NCBI RefSeq assembly: GCF_900110085.1
Contig: NZ_FOCK01000006.1
Coordinates: 1-64,000 of the forward strand
DNA: 64,000 bases
Reading direction: 5' to 3'
Source: Prevotella sp. ne3005
GTDB taxonomy: Bacteria; Bacteroidota; Bacteroidia; Bacteroidales; Bacteroidaceae
The notes under the pieces were generated by a model, which made no database searches, had not been told where the DNA came from, and worked only from the letters and a program-made list of their open reading frames with translations. The position numbers and the translations under genes were made by a program. Below, piece after piece: positions 49,513 through 59,351 of this stretch; the first letter of the stretch is position 1; every line of letters starts with the position of its first letter.

Positions 49513-51705
49513 ATGTCAAACCTACTCAGATTCCAAGTTGTAGAAGAAGCCTTTAAAAAGAAGGCCATTGAAGTATCAGCACCCTCAGAGCGCCCCTCTG
49601 AATATTTTGGCAAGTATGTGTTCAATCGTCAGAAGATGTACAAATACCTGCCAGCCGATGTGTATAACAAACTCATCGACGTCATCGACAACGGTGCACG
49701 CCTTGATCGCAGCATCGCCGATGCTGTGGCCTTAGGCATGAAGCAATGGGCCTTGGAGATGGGGGCCACTCATTATACCCATTGGTTCCAGCCTTTGACA
49801 GAAGGGACAGCCGAGAAGCACGATGCCTTTGTAGAGCACGATGGTAAAGGTGGTATGGTGGAGAACTTCAGTGGCAAATTGCTTGTACAACAGGAGCCCG
49901 ACGCCTCCAGCTTCCCTAATGGCGGTATTCGTAACACCTTCGAGGCCCGAGGTTACTCTGCTTGGGATCCCACATCGCCAGTGTTTATCATAGACGATAC
50001 ACTTTGTATCCCCACCATATTCATCTCATATACTGGTGAGGCACTTGACTACAAGGCCCCCCTACTCCGTTCACTCCACGCAGTGAGCAAGGCAGCTACC
50101 GATGTGTGCCAGTTCTTTTACAACGACGTGAAGAAGGTCCAGGTGAACCTGGGTTGGGAACAGGAATATTTCCTCGTAGACGAGGGACTCTACTCTGCCC
50201 GTCCTGACCTGGTCATGACAGGTCGTACGCTGATGGGCCACGAAAGTGCCAAGAATCAGCAGATGGACGATCACTATTTCGGAACCATCCCCGATCGTGT
50301 ACAGGCCTTTATGAAAGATCTTGAGATTCAGGCTTTGGAGCTCGCTATCCCCTGTAAGACACGCCATAATGAGGTGGCCCCCAACCAGTTTGAGCTCGCC
50401 CCGATATTCGAGGAGTGCAATCTGGCAGTAGACCATAACATGCTACTCATGTCGCTCATGAAGCGTGTGGCCCGCAACCACGGATTCCGTGTGCTGCTCC
50501 ACGAGAAGCCTTTCGACGGTATCAACGGAAGCGGTAAGCATAATAACTGGAGTCTTACAGCTGACAATGGCACTCTGCTCCACGCCCCTGGCAAGACACC
50601 TGAGGAGAACTTACGTTTTGTCACCTTCATCGTGGAGACGCTGATGGCCGTCTATCGCCATAATGGTCTGCTGAAGGCTTCAATCATGAGTGCCACGAAT
50701 GCTCATCGTCTTGGTGGCAACGAGGCGCCTCCGGCCATCATCAGCAGTTTCCTGGGCAAGCAGCTTACAGAGTTGCTCGACCATATCGAACTCTCAGACA
50801 AGGAGGATCTCTTCAATCTGAAGGGCAAGCAGGGTATGGAGATAGATATTCCCCAAATTCCTGACCTCATCATCGACAATACCGATCGAAATCGTACGTC
50901 GCCCTTTGCCTTTACGGGTAACCGCTTCGAATTCCGTGCACCTGGCTCCTCAGCCAACTGCGCATCGGCAATGATTGCCCTTAACTCTGCTATGGCCGAA
51001 GCCCTCAATTCTTTCAGGAAGCGTGTGAATGAACGTATCAAGAAGGGTGAGAGCAAACTTTCTGCCATCGTTGACGTGCTCCGTGAAGATATCAAGACCT
51101 GTAAGCCTATCCGCTTCGACGGAAACGGATATAGCGACGAATGGGTGCGCGAAGCTGCAAAGCGTGGGCTTGATGTAGAGAAGTCATGTCCAAAGATCTT
51201 TGAACACTACCTTGACAAGTCAAGCATTCAGATGTTTGAGGCAACCAAGGTGATGAACCGCAAGGAGCTAGAAGCTCGCAATGAGGTGAAATGGGAGACT
51301 TATGTAAAGACAGTACAGATTGAGGCTCGTGTTATGGGTGATCTCTCAATGAACCACATCATCCCTGTTGCCACTCACTACCAGTCGCAACTTATCAAGA
51401 ATGTTCAGGGTATGAAAGACGTATTCCCAACAGAACAAGCCAATCGTCTCTCTGCTCGTAACATGAAACTCATTCAGGAGATTGCCGAACGTACAGAACG
51501 CATTGAGCAATTGGTGGACGACCTTACTGATGCCCGTCGCGTGGCTAACCGTATCTACAACATCCACGAGCGTGCCATTACTTATCATGACACAGTCTGC
51601 CCCAAGATGGATGCCATCCGCTACGAAATCGACCATCTGGAGATGATTGTAGAAGATGGCCTTTGGTCACTCCCCAAATACCGGGAGCTTCTGTTTATCC
51701 GATAA
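49513..51705 (+). CDS. glnN: glutamine synthetase type III
   Basis: 730 residues, the length of GSIII. It makes glutamine from glutamate, ammonia and ATP. Characteristic are the GSIII opening (KPEYFGKYVFN-like, here SEYFGKYVFNRQKM), GWEQEYFLVDEG, HNEVAPNQFELAPIFEECN, DGINGSGKHNNWSL and ATNAHRLGGNEAPPA, then RTSPFAFTGNRFEFRAPGSS. It starts 12 bp after aguB, so it may be read through from the putrescine genes. A terminator follows directly. Confidence 0.97.
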   Translation: MSNLLRFQVVEEAFKKKAIEVSAPSERPSEYFGKYVFNRQKMYKYLPADVYNKLIDVIDNGARLDRSIADAVALGMKQWALEMGATHYTHWFQPLTEGTAEKHDAFVEHDGKGGMVENFSGKLLVQQEPDASSFPNGGIRNTFEARGYSAWDPTSPVFIIDDTLCIPTIFISYTGEALDYKAPLLRSLHAVSKAATDVCQFFYNDVKKVQVNLGWEQEYFLVDEGLYSARPDLVMTGRTLMGHESAKNQQMDDHYFGTIPDRVQAFMKDLEIQALELAIPCKTRHNEVAPNQFELAPIFEECNLAVDHNMLLMSLMKRVARNHGFRVLLHEKPFDGINGSGKHNNWSLTADNGTLLHAPGKTPEENLRFVTFIVETLMAVYRHNGLLKASIMSATNAHRLGGNEAPPAIISSFLGKQLTELLDHIELSDKEDLFNLKGKQGMEIDIPQIPDLIIDNTDRNRTSPFAFTGNRFEFRAPGSSANCASAMIALNSAMAEALNSFRKRVNERIKKGESKLSAIVDVLREDIKTCKPIRFDGNGYSDEWVREAAKRGLDVEKSCPKIFEHYLDKSSIQMFEATKVMNRKELEARNEVKWETYVKTVQIEARVMGDLSMNHIIPVATHYQSQLIKNVQGMKDVFPTEQANRLSARNMKLIQEIAERTERIEQLVDDLTDARRVANRIYNIHERAITYHDTVCPKMDAIRYEIDHLEMIVEDGLWSLPKYRELLFIR

Positions 51706-51745
51706 AAGAAAAGGCCAGCCCAATCAAATTGAGCTGGCCTTTAAT
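51706..51745. terminator. bidirectional terminator after glnN
   Basis: AAAGGCCAGC (51710-51719) pairs with GCTGGCCTTT (51733-51742), followed by AATTTTAC on the plus strand and TTCTTTTATC on the minus. It separates glnN from the convergent polysaccharide operon. Confidence 0.85.
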
Positions 51746-51762
51746 TTTACAAAGAACGTATT

Positions 51763-52965
51763 CTACTCCATTATCTCCATCAGATGACGGATGGATTGGT
51801 CGAGGTCGAAATGCGACTGTTGATATATCTTTCCACGACGTCCCATCTCAACAAGTTCCGCCTTATCCATCCGAGACATCTCCTTCAGTACTTTAGCCAA
51901 TCCTTCAGCATCGGCTGCAGGTACACATTTACCACATTGAGCCTCTGTCACAATACGAGGTCCTTCTCCATTCATCATAGCCAATATCGGCTTGGAAGCA
52001 GACATATAAGCCTGCAGCTTGGCAGGAGCCGTCAGATTGAAAATACTGACATCTTTAAGAGTCATCAACATCACGTCAGCCTTCTCAAAGAATGACGGCA
52101 TAGCCTCAACAGGATGACGCCCCACCCAATGAACTGTCGCCTGCAGACCATGTTTCTCACAATATTCCTCTACCCAAGGACGTTTACGACCATCACCGAC
52201 AAAGACAAAATGGATATTTTTCTCTTCCTTCAACAATCTTGCTGCAGACATGATATGGTCAAAGTCCTGAGCCTCTCCCATATTTCCTGCAAACATAGCT
52301 ATAAAGCCATCAGGCATTGCTGGCAACCGATATTCTCCATGGCCTTCTAATGCCTTATCTGCCCAATTGGGAAAATAAATCAGTTTATTGGCAAAGTCAC
52401 CCTTTTCCATTATCGATGACTCAAAACCCTTTGAACTCATCAATATCTTATCAGAGTGACGATAAATCCAAGTTGTCATGCGACGGAAGAAGCCCAGTAC
52501 CCAAGGATTATTAACCCCTCCTGCTGCTTGCAGACTTTCTGGCCACAAGTCTAGTACCCAGAAATAGAGCGGAATCTTCTGCAGCTTCTTTACAATGACA
52601 GCAGGCACTCCTATCATCACTGGGGAGGTCTCATGAATCAGAACCCTATCGAACTTCCCAAATAGCCCCAAGCGGATACTAACTAGGAGGGAAGACAAGA
52701 AATAACTGAGATAGTTGAGCAACAGACGGATAACGCCCCCCTGCCCCCTCGGAATGATAAAGGCCCTAATTACCTTAACTCCTCGAACTGTCTCCCTTCG
52801 TTTCTTGAAAAAGCCATAGCCTTCGAAGAACTTTCCTCCCGGATAGTCAGGAATAGCCGTCAATACCGTAACATCGTAGCCAAGACGGACTAGTTCGAAC
52901 GCTACATCATTGCATCTGAAGGTCTCGGGATAAAAGTGATTTGTACAAATAAGAACCTTTTGCAT
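51763..52965 (-). CDS. glycosyltransferase family 4 (WbuB-like)
   Basis: 400 residues. A GT-B fold retaining glycosyltransferase: ICTNHFYPETFRCNDVAFEL at the acceptor side, FAGNMGEAQDFDHIMSAARL, VFVGDGRKRPWVEEYC, and NLTAPAKLQAYMSASKPILA at the nucleotide-sugar site (E-x7-E region degenerate to A-K-L-x-A-Y). WbuB transfers N-acetylfucosamine in O26-type clusters, and the two genes upstream are the FnlA/FnlB-type enzymes that build that sugar, so the same role is likely. It is the last gene of the locus. Confidence 0.88.
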   Translation of the reverse strand: MQKVLICTNHFYPETFRCNDVAFELVRLGYDVTVLTAIPDYPGGKFFEGYGFFKKRRETVRGVKVIRAFIIPRGQGGVIRLLLNYLSYFLSSLLVSIRLGLFGKFDRVLIHETSPVMIGVPAVIVKKLQKIPLYFWVLDLWPESLQAAGGVNNPWVLGFFRRMTTWIYRHSDKILMSSKGFESSIMEKGDFANKLIYFPNWADKALEGHGEYRLPAMPDGFIAMFAGNMGEAQDFDHIMSAARLLKEEKNIHFVFVGDGRKRPWVEEYCEKHGLQATVHWVGRHPVEAMPSFFEKADVMLMTLKDVSIFNLTAPAKLQAYMSASKPILAMMNGEGPRIVTEAQCGKCVPAADAEGLAKVLKEMSRMDKAELVEMGRRGKIYQQSHFDLDQSIRHLMEIME

Positions 52966-52967
52966 GC

Positions 52968-54167
52968 TCAGACCTTTTCAAAGAATGTATCGGGATGACT
53001 GGAATCAAATATCTCATTACAGTACATCACCGTCACCAGATTCTCCGTCTCAGAGAGGTTGATGATATTATGTGTATAGCCTGGAAGCATGTGGACGGCC
53101 TCTATCTTCTCACCAGAGACTTCAAACTCCAAGATCTCATCTGAACCAACCTTACGTTCCTGAATCAAACCATGACCAGACACTACGATAAAGAACTCCC
53201 ACTTGGTATTATGCCAATGCTGTCCTTTCGTAATGCCAGGCTTTGATATATTGATACTGACTTGTCCACAGTTCAATGTATGGATAAGTTCCGTAAACGA
53301 GCCACGATCGTCTGTATTCATCTTCAAGGGAAAGGAAATCTTTTCCTTGGGTAGATAACTAAGGTAAGTGGAATAGAGTTTCTTTGCAAAACTGCCATGA
53401 GGAATCTCCGGAATTACCAGCGTCTTGGGTTGATCTGCGAAAGAGTGTATCAGATCCACAATACGACCCAAGGTTACCTGGTGAGTAATCGGACAATAGC
53501 AATATCTGCCATCGCCTTTCGGAAGAACTTCAAGCCCATTGAATTCACAACGATGCTCCTTTCCTTCCAAAGCGTCGAGCATCTCCGCAACCAGATCGTC
53601 GATATATAGTAATTCCAGTTCTACGGCAGGGTCATTAACCACTATAGGCAGATCATTCGCAATATTATTGCAGAAAGTAGCAACTGCCGAGTTGTAGTTG
53701 GGGCGGCACCATTTTCCAAACAAGTTTGGAAAGCGATAGACCAAGACTTTGGCACCTGTTTTCTTTTGATAGTCAAGGAACAAATCCTCGCCAGCCTTCT
53801 TGCTACGTCCATATTCCGAGTTTCCGAATCGGCCAGACAAAGATGCCTGCTGGGAAGATGACAGCATCACAGGACAAAAGTTCTCTGAATTCTTCAAGGT
53901 ATCGAGCAGCACAGAGGCAAAACCGAAGTTACCCTCCATAAACTCGCTTTGGTCCTTAGGACGGTTAACACCGGCAAGATTGAATACGAAATCTGCCTCC
54001 CGGCACCAATCGTTTAATTGCTCAGGAGAAGAATCTATGTCATACTCAAAGACCTCCTCAATCTGCAATGCAGGCCTTGTACGGTCTTTTCCATCCCGAA
54101 TGTTCTTCAGTGCCTCACAAAGGTTCTTTCCAACAAACCCTTTGGCACCGGTCACCAAGATTTTCAT
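52968..54167 (-). CDS. FnlB/CapF/WbjC-type UDP-sugar reductase
   Basis: 399 residues. An SDR Rossmann domain (KILVTGAKGFVGKNL; NLAGVNRPKD; SEYGRSKKAGEDLF with the Y-x3-K pair) fused to a C-terminal cupin (GQVSINISKPGITKGQHWHN; VHMLPGYTHNI with metal-binding His). This two-domain layout is diagnostic for CapF/FnlB, which epimerises and reduces the 4-keto intermediate toward UDP-L-FucNAc or a related sugar. It overlaps the dehydratase gene by 4 bp. The third enzyme, a FnlC/CapG 2-epimerase, is not in the window. Confidence 0.92.
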   Translation of the reverse strand: MKILVTGAKGFVGKNLCEALKNIRDGKDRTRPALQIEEVFEYDIDSSPEQLNDWCREADFVFNLAGVNRPKDQSEFMEGNFGFASVLLDTLKNSENFCPVMLSSSQQASLSGRFGNSEYGRSKKAGEDLFLDYQKKTGAKVLVYRFPNLFGKWCRPNYNSAVATFCNNIANDLPIVVNDPAVELELLYIDDLVAEMLDALEGKEHRCEFNGLEVLPKGDGRYCYCPITHQVTLGRIVDLIHSFADQPKTLVIPEIPHGSFAKKLYSTYLSYLPKEKISFPLKMNTDDRGSFTELIHTLNCGQVSINISKPGITKGQHWHNTKWEFFIVVSGHGLIQERKVGSDEILEFEVSGEKIEAVHMLPGYTHNIINLSETENLVTVMYCNEIFDSSHPDTFFEKV

Positions 54168-55213
54168 ATTAAAGAGTTCCGTTTATCCTCCAGCTCACGG
54201 CGAATATATTCCAAAGCTGCAATCTTCTCAATGGTCTCTTCGAGTGTCAGCTGTTCTGCATTTTCACTATTGAACTCTTTCATCTCAGCACGACTACTGT
54301 CACCTTCGGTGAAATACTTGTCATAGTTTAGGGTGCGATTATCAGCAGGCACACGATTGAAATTGCCCAGATCCTCAGCCTTGGCGCACTCCTCGTTAGT
54401 CAGAAGCGTCTCATACATTTTCTCACCATGGCGGATACCAATAATCTTGATGTCCTCCTTCTTACCTCCAAATAAAGCACAAACAGCTTCTGCTTGCGTC
54501 TGAATTGTACATGCCGGAGCCTTCTGGACAAGGATATCACCATTCTGGCCTTTTTCGAAAGCAAAGAGTACGAGGTCAACTGCTTCTTCCAAAGACATAA
54601 TAAAACGTGTCATCCGAGGTTCTGTCACGGTAATAGGGTGTCCTTGACGAATCTGGTCAATCCACAATGGGATGACGGAACCACGAGAACACATTACATT
54701 GCCATAACGGGTACAGCATATCTTCGTCTTTCCAGAATATCTGGACTTAGCCACTGCAATCTTCTCCTCAATGGCTTTGGTAATACCCATTGCATTAATA
54801 GGATAAGCAGCCTTGTCCGTTGAGAGACATATAACTGACTCGACGCCAGCCTCAATGGCCGCAGTCAGAACATTGTCGGTACCTACCACATTGGTTTTAA
54901 CAGCCTCCATCGGGAAAAATTCACACGAAGGCACTTGCTTCAAAGCTGCAGCATGGAAGATATAATTGACTCCAGGCATGGCATTCCGACACGACTGCAA
55001 ATCACGCACATCACCAATGAAGAACTTCAGTTTGTGGGCCTCCTCCGGGAATCGCGCCTGATAGACATGACGCATATCATCCTGTTTCTTCTCATCACGG
55101 CTGAAGATTCGGATTTCACCGATATCCGTGGTTAAGAAGCGATTTAACACAGAGTTTCCAAAAGAACCTGTACCTCCTGTAATAAGAAGGGTTTTATCCT
55201 TATATATTGACAT
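54164..55213 (-). CDS. FnlA/CapE/WbjB-type UDP-GlcNAc dehydratase-epimerase
   Basis: 349 residues. An extended SDR: TLLITGGTGSFGNSVLNRFL nucleotide site, FIGDVRDLQS, HAAALKQVPSCEFFPMEAVK, and GITKAIEEKIAVAKSR near the active site. SCLS-TDKAAYPINAMG-type residues replace the standard Tyr motif with M-G-x-x-K as in FlaA1-like members. It converts UDP-GlcNAc to a 4-keto-6-deoxy (L-) sugar, the first step toward UDP-L-FucNAc. Its product feeds the FnlB-type enzyme 3' to it (4-bp overlap). Confidence 0.93.
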   Translation of the reverse strand: MSIYKDKTLLITGGTGSFGNSVLNRFLTTDIGEIRIFSRDEKKQDDMRHVYQARFPEEAHKLKFFIGDVRDLQSCRNAMPGVNYIFHAAALKQVPSCEFFPMEAVKTNVVGTDNVLTAAIEAGVESVICLSTDKAAYPINAMGITKAIEEKIAVAKSRYSGKTKICCTRYGNVMCSRGSVIPLWIDQIRQGHPITVTEPRMTRFIMSLEEAVDLVLFAFEKGQNGDILVQKAPACTIQTQAEAVCALFGGKKEDIKIIGIRHGEKMYETLLTNEECAKAEDLGNFNRVPADNRTLNYDKYFTEGDSSRAEMKEFNSENAEQLTLEETIEKIAALEYIRRELEDKRNSLI

Positions 55214-55225
55214 ATTATAAAATGA

Positions 55226-56305
55226 TTATTCTTGATAAACCATTAGACTCAAATCGTTACTCCGGGTAGCAACAGGTTGAAAATACAAAGTGTCGCCATT
55301 ATTATTTCCATATGGGAATTTAAAAACACCGAACTGAAAGGTATAGAAAGGCCAGCCGTCCTTCTCTTCCCGATATATCTCTTTAAAACCTGTCTTAGGT
55401 TCTCCTATATAGAGATGGGCACAGTCATCTTTAATTCCTGAACCGCGTTTTCGAGAAAAGCAGAATTGCCAAGGGGAGAGATGACGCCCGTCGCCTTCGA
55501 CCGTAGATGAAAACACATACTTATCCTTCCATCGGCAACCATAAATACAACTGCCAGCAATAGGAAACAGTTCCTCTATCGTCTGCGTCTCTGGCCTAAA
55601 CAAATAAATATAATCATCGGCATAAGGGGCATCCGTCGCATAAAGCAGTCCCTCTGACACTGCATAAACGACACATGCTCGATATCGTTGGTCATTACAA
55701 GCTATCCGTTCTACGGACCTGAAATGATCTGTGACCTTCCAGATTGCCGAAGCCTCATCAAAATCACCAGTGAACACCCATAGGCATTGGCGATAAGGGT
55801 CAGGAACTATCTGATGAACATGATTTATTGTACCTTGCGAGAAGGTGTAAACCCTTTCCCATCGGTCAACACCTATACGCTGGTAGATATGAATAGGAAG
55901 TTTCTCTCTATTCAAGAAATATCCGCCATAAAAAATACCATCATCAAAACCTTCAATCCCTTGAACATGTGTAAAGAGCAGCGGACGAACGTTTTCATCA
56001 CAAGGGCAACCGTCAGAAAGGTCACCCGTCTCAATATTCAGTTCATATAGTCGATGGCCTACTGAAAGCAGGATATGCTGCTCATCAATGGCAATAGCTG
56101 CACGGATTCCCAAGCGTAGCAGCCGATACAACAACCTGAAACGCCCTAATAGTCTCTCTTTTAATTCAGCGAACAGTGAGAACTGTTTCAGCAAGACTCC
56201 CTCACGAAATAAAAAGATATCACCAAACCTGTAACAAACCAGGCGACCATCAGGCATAAAGCATAAAGGTGCCATTTGTTTTCCTGCCAGTGTGATATTA
56301 CTCAT
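55226..56305 (-). CDS. unknown protein of polysaccharide locus (propeller-like repeats)
   Basis: 359 residues from the ATG at 56305, which overlaps the previous stop by 8 bp. There is no signal peptide. It contains repeated strand patterns (RLVCYRFGDIFLFREGVLLK; HILLSVGHRLYELNIETGDL; CLWVFTGDFDEASAIWKVTD; GLLYATDAPYADDYIYLFRP) suggesting a cytosolic beta-propeller. I do not recognise the family. Its tight overlap with the WecA-like gene indicates a role in the same pathway, but not which. Confidence 0.6.
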   Translation of the reverse strand: MSNITLAGKQMAPLCFMPDGRLVCYRFGDIFLFREGVLLKQFSLFAELKERLLGRFRLLYRLLRLGIRAAIAIDEQHILLSVGHRLYELNIETGDLSDGCPCDENVRPLLFTHVQGIEGFDDGIFYGGYFLNREKLPIHIYQRIGVDRWERVYTFSQGTINHVHQIVPDPYRQCLWVFTGDFDEASAIWKVTDHFRSVERIACNDQRYRACVVYAVSEGLLYATDAPYADDYIYLFRPETQTIEELFPIAGSCIYGCRWKDKYVFSSTVEGDGRHLSPWQFCFSRKRGSGIKDDCAHLYIGEPKTGFKEIYREEKDGWPFYTFQFGVFKFPYGNNNGDTLYFQPVATRSNDLSLMVYQE

Positions 56306-57419
56306 ATTTCTTACGGTGGTTCTTATGGATAAAATAGTTAGCCGTGTAGTCGAACGCAAGCCAGATACCCAAATCAATGAGGAAGATCCAAGTGGCTCCG
56401 AGTCCCAGCTTAACCCCCACCATCGTCATTAGGACGATAACCAATGAGACCATCACAAGAACTGCCATTACCCAACGGGCGCAAAGTCCCGTACGAAGCA
56501 GTTTATGATGAATGTGGTTTTTATCTGGTAAGAACGGATTCCGATGATTCTTCATACGGGCAATAACCACCCGGACTATGTCGAACATCGGGAGGAGTAC
56601 TGTTGATAGGCCGATAATAAGTATTTCCGAATGAAAAGTGACGCCAGATTCACTGGCCATATACACGAGCAGGAAACTAACCAGATAGCCCAAAGTGAGA
56701 CTACCCGTGTCACCCATAAAAATCTTATGACTCTTTTGCACATTGCCAAAGACATTATATATCCAGAAAGGCACCAAGATGCCCAACATGCCAAAGGCGA
56801 AGATTAAAAAGAAATATTGGCTCATAACTGCTGCTGCTGACCCTAAGGTCATCAGGGAAATGGCACAGATACCTGCAGCCAGGCCATCGATACCATCGAT
56901 GAGGTTGATGGCGTTAATAACATATACCACCACAAAGACAGTCAAGGGGATACCTACCCATGCAGAAATCTCATGTACCCAAAACAATCCAGACAAATCA
57001 TGGATCCACATTCCAGACAATGGGAACAACAAAGCACAGGCAATCTGTACCATAAATTTAGCCTTGTATGTCACGCCTATCAAGTCATCAACCACACCTA
57101 CCAAGAAAAGCATCATCATCCCTACAAAAAGCAGGCAGAAACGGATAATCATAATATTAAGGTAATTGGTCATATAAGGAATACCAAACATCACCCACCC
57201 GCCGATAGTCAAACAAACACAGATAAGTAGAATCGGCAAGAATGTGATACCTCCTAAGCGTGGCACAGGACGGTCATGCATCTTACGGTCGTCAGGGATA
57301 TCGTATAACCTCCTGCGATGGCTTAAGATTAGTACTCTTGGAATGAATAGCCATCCCAATACCGCAGACAGCAGGAAAGGTACTGCTATCGAAAAGGTTG
57401 TAATCATTATATTATCCAT
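56298..57419 (-). CDS. WecA/MraY-family phosphoglycosyl transferase (copy 2)
   Basis: 373 residues with about ten hydrophobic segments. Active-site loops are DIPDDRKMHDRPVPRLGG (loop 1, catalytic D-D), GVVDDLIGV (D-D), NLIDGIDGLAAG (Asp-rich nucleophile loop), MGDTGSLTLGY and the His box KNHIHHKLLRTG. It loads a sugar-1-phosphate, typically GlcNAc-1-P, onto undecaprenyl phosphate to start the glycan. It sits directly behind a paralog (13-bp overlap) and keeps all motifs, so it is probably the active copy. Confidence 0.92.
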   Translation of the reverse strand: MDNIMITTFSIAVPFLLSAVLGWLFIPRVLILSHRRRLYDIPDDRKMHDRPVPRLGGITFLPILLICVCLTIGGWVMFGIPYMTNYLNIMIIRFCLLFVGMMMLFLVGVVDDLIGVTYKAKFMVQIACALLFPLSGMWIHDLSGLFWVHEISAWVGIPLTVFVVVYVINAINLIDGIDGLAAGICAISLMTLGSAAAVMSQYFFLIFAFGMLGILVPFWIYNVFGNVQKSHKIFMGDTGSLTLGYLVSFLLVYMASESGVTFHSEILIIGLSTVLLPMFDIVRVVIARMKNHRNPFLPDKNHIHHKLLRTGLCARWVMAVLVMVSLVIVLMTMVGVKLGLGATWIFLIDLGIWLAFDYTANYFIHKNHRKKYE

Positions 57420-58540
57420 TCTTGATCTTTTTCATTTTCATTATCAGACACATTCTTGTTCTTATAATAACTAATCACCACCTGAAGCACAAGCCACAAA
57501 GCGACATTACTTACTAATAGGATAGACAGGTTCCAATTCATCCATACACCCAATACATTCAGCAGGATAAAGAACGAAGTCACTGCAATAATTGTAACCA
57601 AGACTCCCACGGCCCCCATGCCACCCATCATTAAACGATGATGAATATGGTTATTATCACGAGTAAAGACACTTACATGGTTTACAATACGCATCACTGC
57701 CACACGAAGCACGTCGAACATTGGGATCAACAATGTGCCAAAGCATACCATAATAATACCATCAGGCAATGTATATCCTCCCTGGCGGCTTAATGCTATT
57801 ACGACAAAACTTAGCATATAACCAATGGTAAGACCACCCGTTCCTCCCAAATAGATGTTACGCCAACCTATACGCCAGCCCATCATATTACGGAAGAAGA
57901 ACGGCAAGAGCATCCCTACCATCGCTGCACAAATCATTAATAAGAATGGCTGATTAGCAATGAATGACAAAACTCCCAAAACAGAGAATGCAATCATTGC
58001 CATACCAGAAGCCAAGCCATCGACGTCATCAAGCATCGGAATCGTGTTTGCAATGAACATGACCGTCAATACAGTAAATGGCATACCCAAGAAATAGGGC
58101 AACTCATATATACCTAATAATCCATGTAGCTGATCAAGCCAAAGACCTGACAACGGAATCAATAAGGCAGCAAGGAACTCAATAATCAGTTTCCAAGATA
58201 ATGACACACCTATGAGGTCATCCATCACACCTAAGAGATACATTGTTGTCAATCCTGCAATAGCGAACATATACTGCACAAAAGTGCCATCATTCTCTTC
58301 TAATAAGAGTAAATGCTTATCCTGCATCAAACAAGACACGACAGCCACACCCACACATATCACTATGATGGGGAATAGAGATACACCACCAAGACGTGGT
58401 ACAGGCCGCCGTCCCTTATCTGTATGACGAGGCGGGATATTCAAGTTTTTCTTCGTACTCACCACCAAAATACGCGGAATAATATACATGGCCAAGCAGA
58501 TTGATAGCAGCAATGGCACTAACGTAGAAATGTATAGCAT
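57407..58540 (-). CDS. WecA/MraY-family phosphoglycosyl transferase (copy 1)
   Basis: 377 residues with the same topology as the next gene. Its loops differ: NIPPRHTDKGRRPVPRLGG lacks the D-D of loop 1; GVMDDLIGV and NTIPMLDDVDGLASG replace N-L-I-D-G-I-D-G; LGGTGGLTIGY replaces the MGDTGSL loop, losing its Asp; NNHIHHRLM is kept. These changes in otherwise strictly kept positions suggest altered donor specificity or loss of activity. The tandem arrangement implies duplication. Confidence 0.9.
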   Translation of the reverse strand: MLYISTLVPLLLSICLAMYIIPRILVVSTKKNLNIPPRHTDKGRRPVPRLGGVSLFPIIVICVGVAVVSCLMQDKHLLLLEENDGTFVQYMFAIAGLTTMYLLGVMDDLIGVSLSWKLIIEFLAALLIPLSGLWLDQLHGLLGIYELPYFLGMPFTVLTVMFIANTIPMLDDVDGLASGMAMIAFSVLGVLSFIANQPFLLMICAAMVGMLLPFFFRNMMGWRIGWRNIYLGGTGGLTIGYMLSFVVIALSRQGGYTLPDGIIMVCFGTLLIPMFDVLRVAVMRIVNHVSVFTRDNNHIHHRLMMGGMGAVGVLVTIIAVTSFFILLNVLGVWMNWNLSILLVSNVALWLVLQVVISYYKNKNVSDNENEKDQEWII

Positions 58541-58553
58541 TTACTTCTTTTTA

Positions 58554-59351
58554 TTATCTATTCTTTAATCTATTTATAGCAACCTTCATCTTAAACCACC
58601 ACTTTGAAGGACAAAAGGCAGCATGCAGGTCATATAAATGTGTATATTGTCTTAAATACAATTCCTTATGGTTCTCCAGAATCTGCAGCCTTAACTTCTG
58701 TTCGTTCTGATCAGCTTCTGTTGTTCTTGACTTAGACTGGATTCTATAATAATAGACAACCTCATCCAATTGATGAGCATTGCCCCCCTTTTCTAACAAG
58801 GAGAGCCACAGATTCCAATCTTCATATCCTTCCTTCATGTTAGGATTATACCCACCGACATTATCAAAATCCTGGCGTCGGAATACTGAGGAATTAAAGA
58901 TACAATTATCCCGCAACAGTCCTTCTATTGAAAAAGGTGGCAAGATAAACGGCTCATTCTTTTCTCCAGTCAACCAGCCTTTCCCGTAAACTATCTTACA
59001 GGAAGGATCCGTCGTCAGTACATGAACCGCCTTCTCAAGATAATGACACGACACGGTATCATCGGCATCCAAGGGCAATACATACTCTCCGATGGACTCA
59101 CTAATAGCATGATTCCTTGCGGCAATAACGCCTGCATTCTCTTGATAAATATATCTAATGCGGCTATCCTTCTGGCAGTATTCTTTGGCGACTTTTTCTG
59201 AATGATCTGTCGAACCATCATCAATGATGATACATTCCCAGTTCGGATATGTCTGACTGATTATACTCTCTAAGGCCTCTGGCAAATAATTGCCCTGATT
59301 AAAACAAGGCATAATCACTGACACAAGTCCCTTCTTCATTATATCATGCAT
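58554..59351 (-). CDS. glycosyltransferase family 2
   Basis: 265 residues. A GT-A inverting transferase: SVIMPCFNQGNYLPEALESI, CIIIDDGSTDHSEK, NHAISESIGEYVLPLDADDT (the metal D-x-D), later MKEGYEDWNLWLSLL (E-D-W acceptor and base region). The start ATG overlaps the previous stop as TAATG; a second ATG four codons in is also possible. Donor and acceptor are unknown; it adds one residue of the repeat unit. Confidence 0.9.
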   Translation of the reverse strand: MHDIMKKGLVSVIMPCFNQGNYLPEALESIISQTYPNWECIIIDDGSTDHSEKVAKEYCQKDSRIRYIYQENAGVIAARNHAISESIGEYVLPLDADDTVSCHYLEKAVHVLTTDPSCKIVYGKGWLTGEKNEPFILPPFSIEGLLRDNCIFNSSVFRRQDFDNVGGYNPNMKEGYEDWNLWLSLLEKGGNAHQLDEVVYYYRIQSKSRTTEADQNEQKLRLQILENHKELYLRQYTHLYDLHAAFCPSKWWFKMKVAINRLKNR

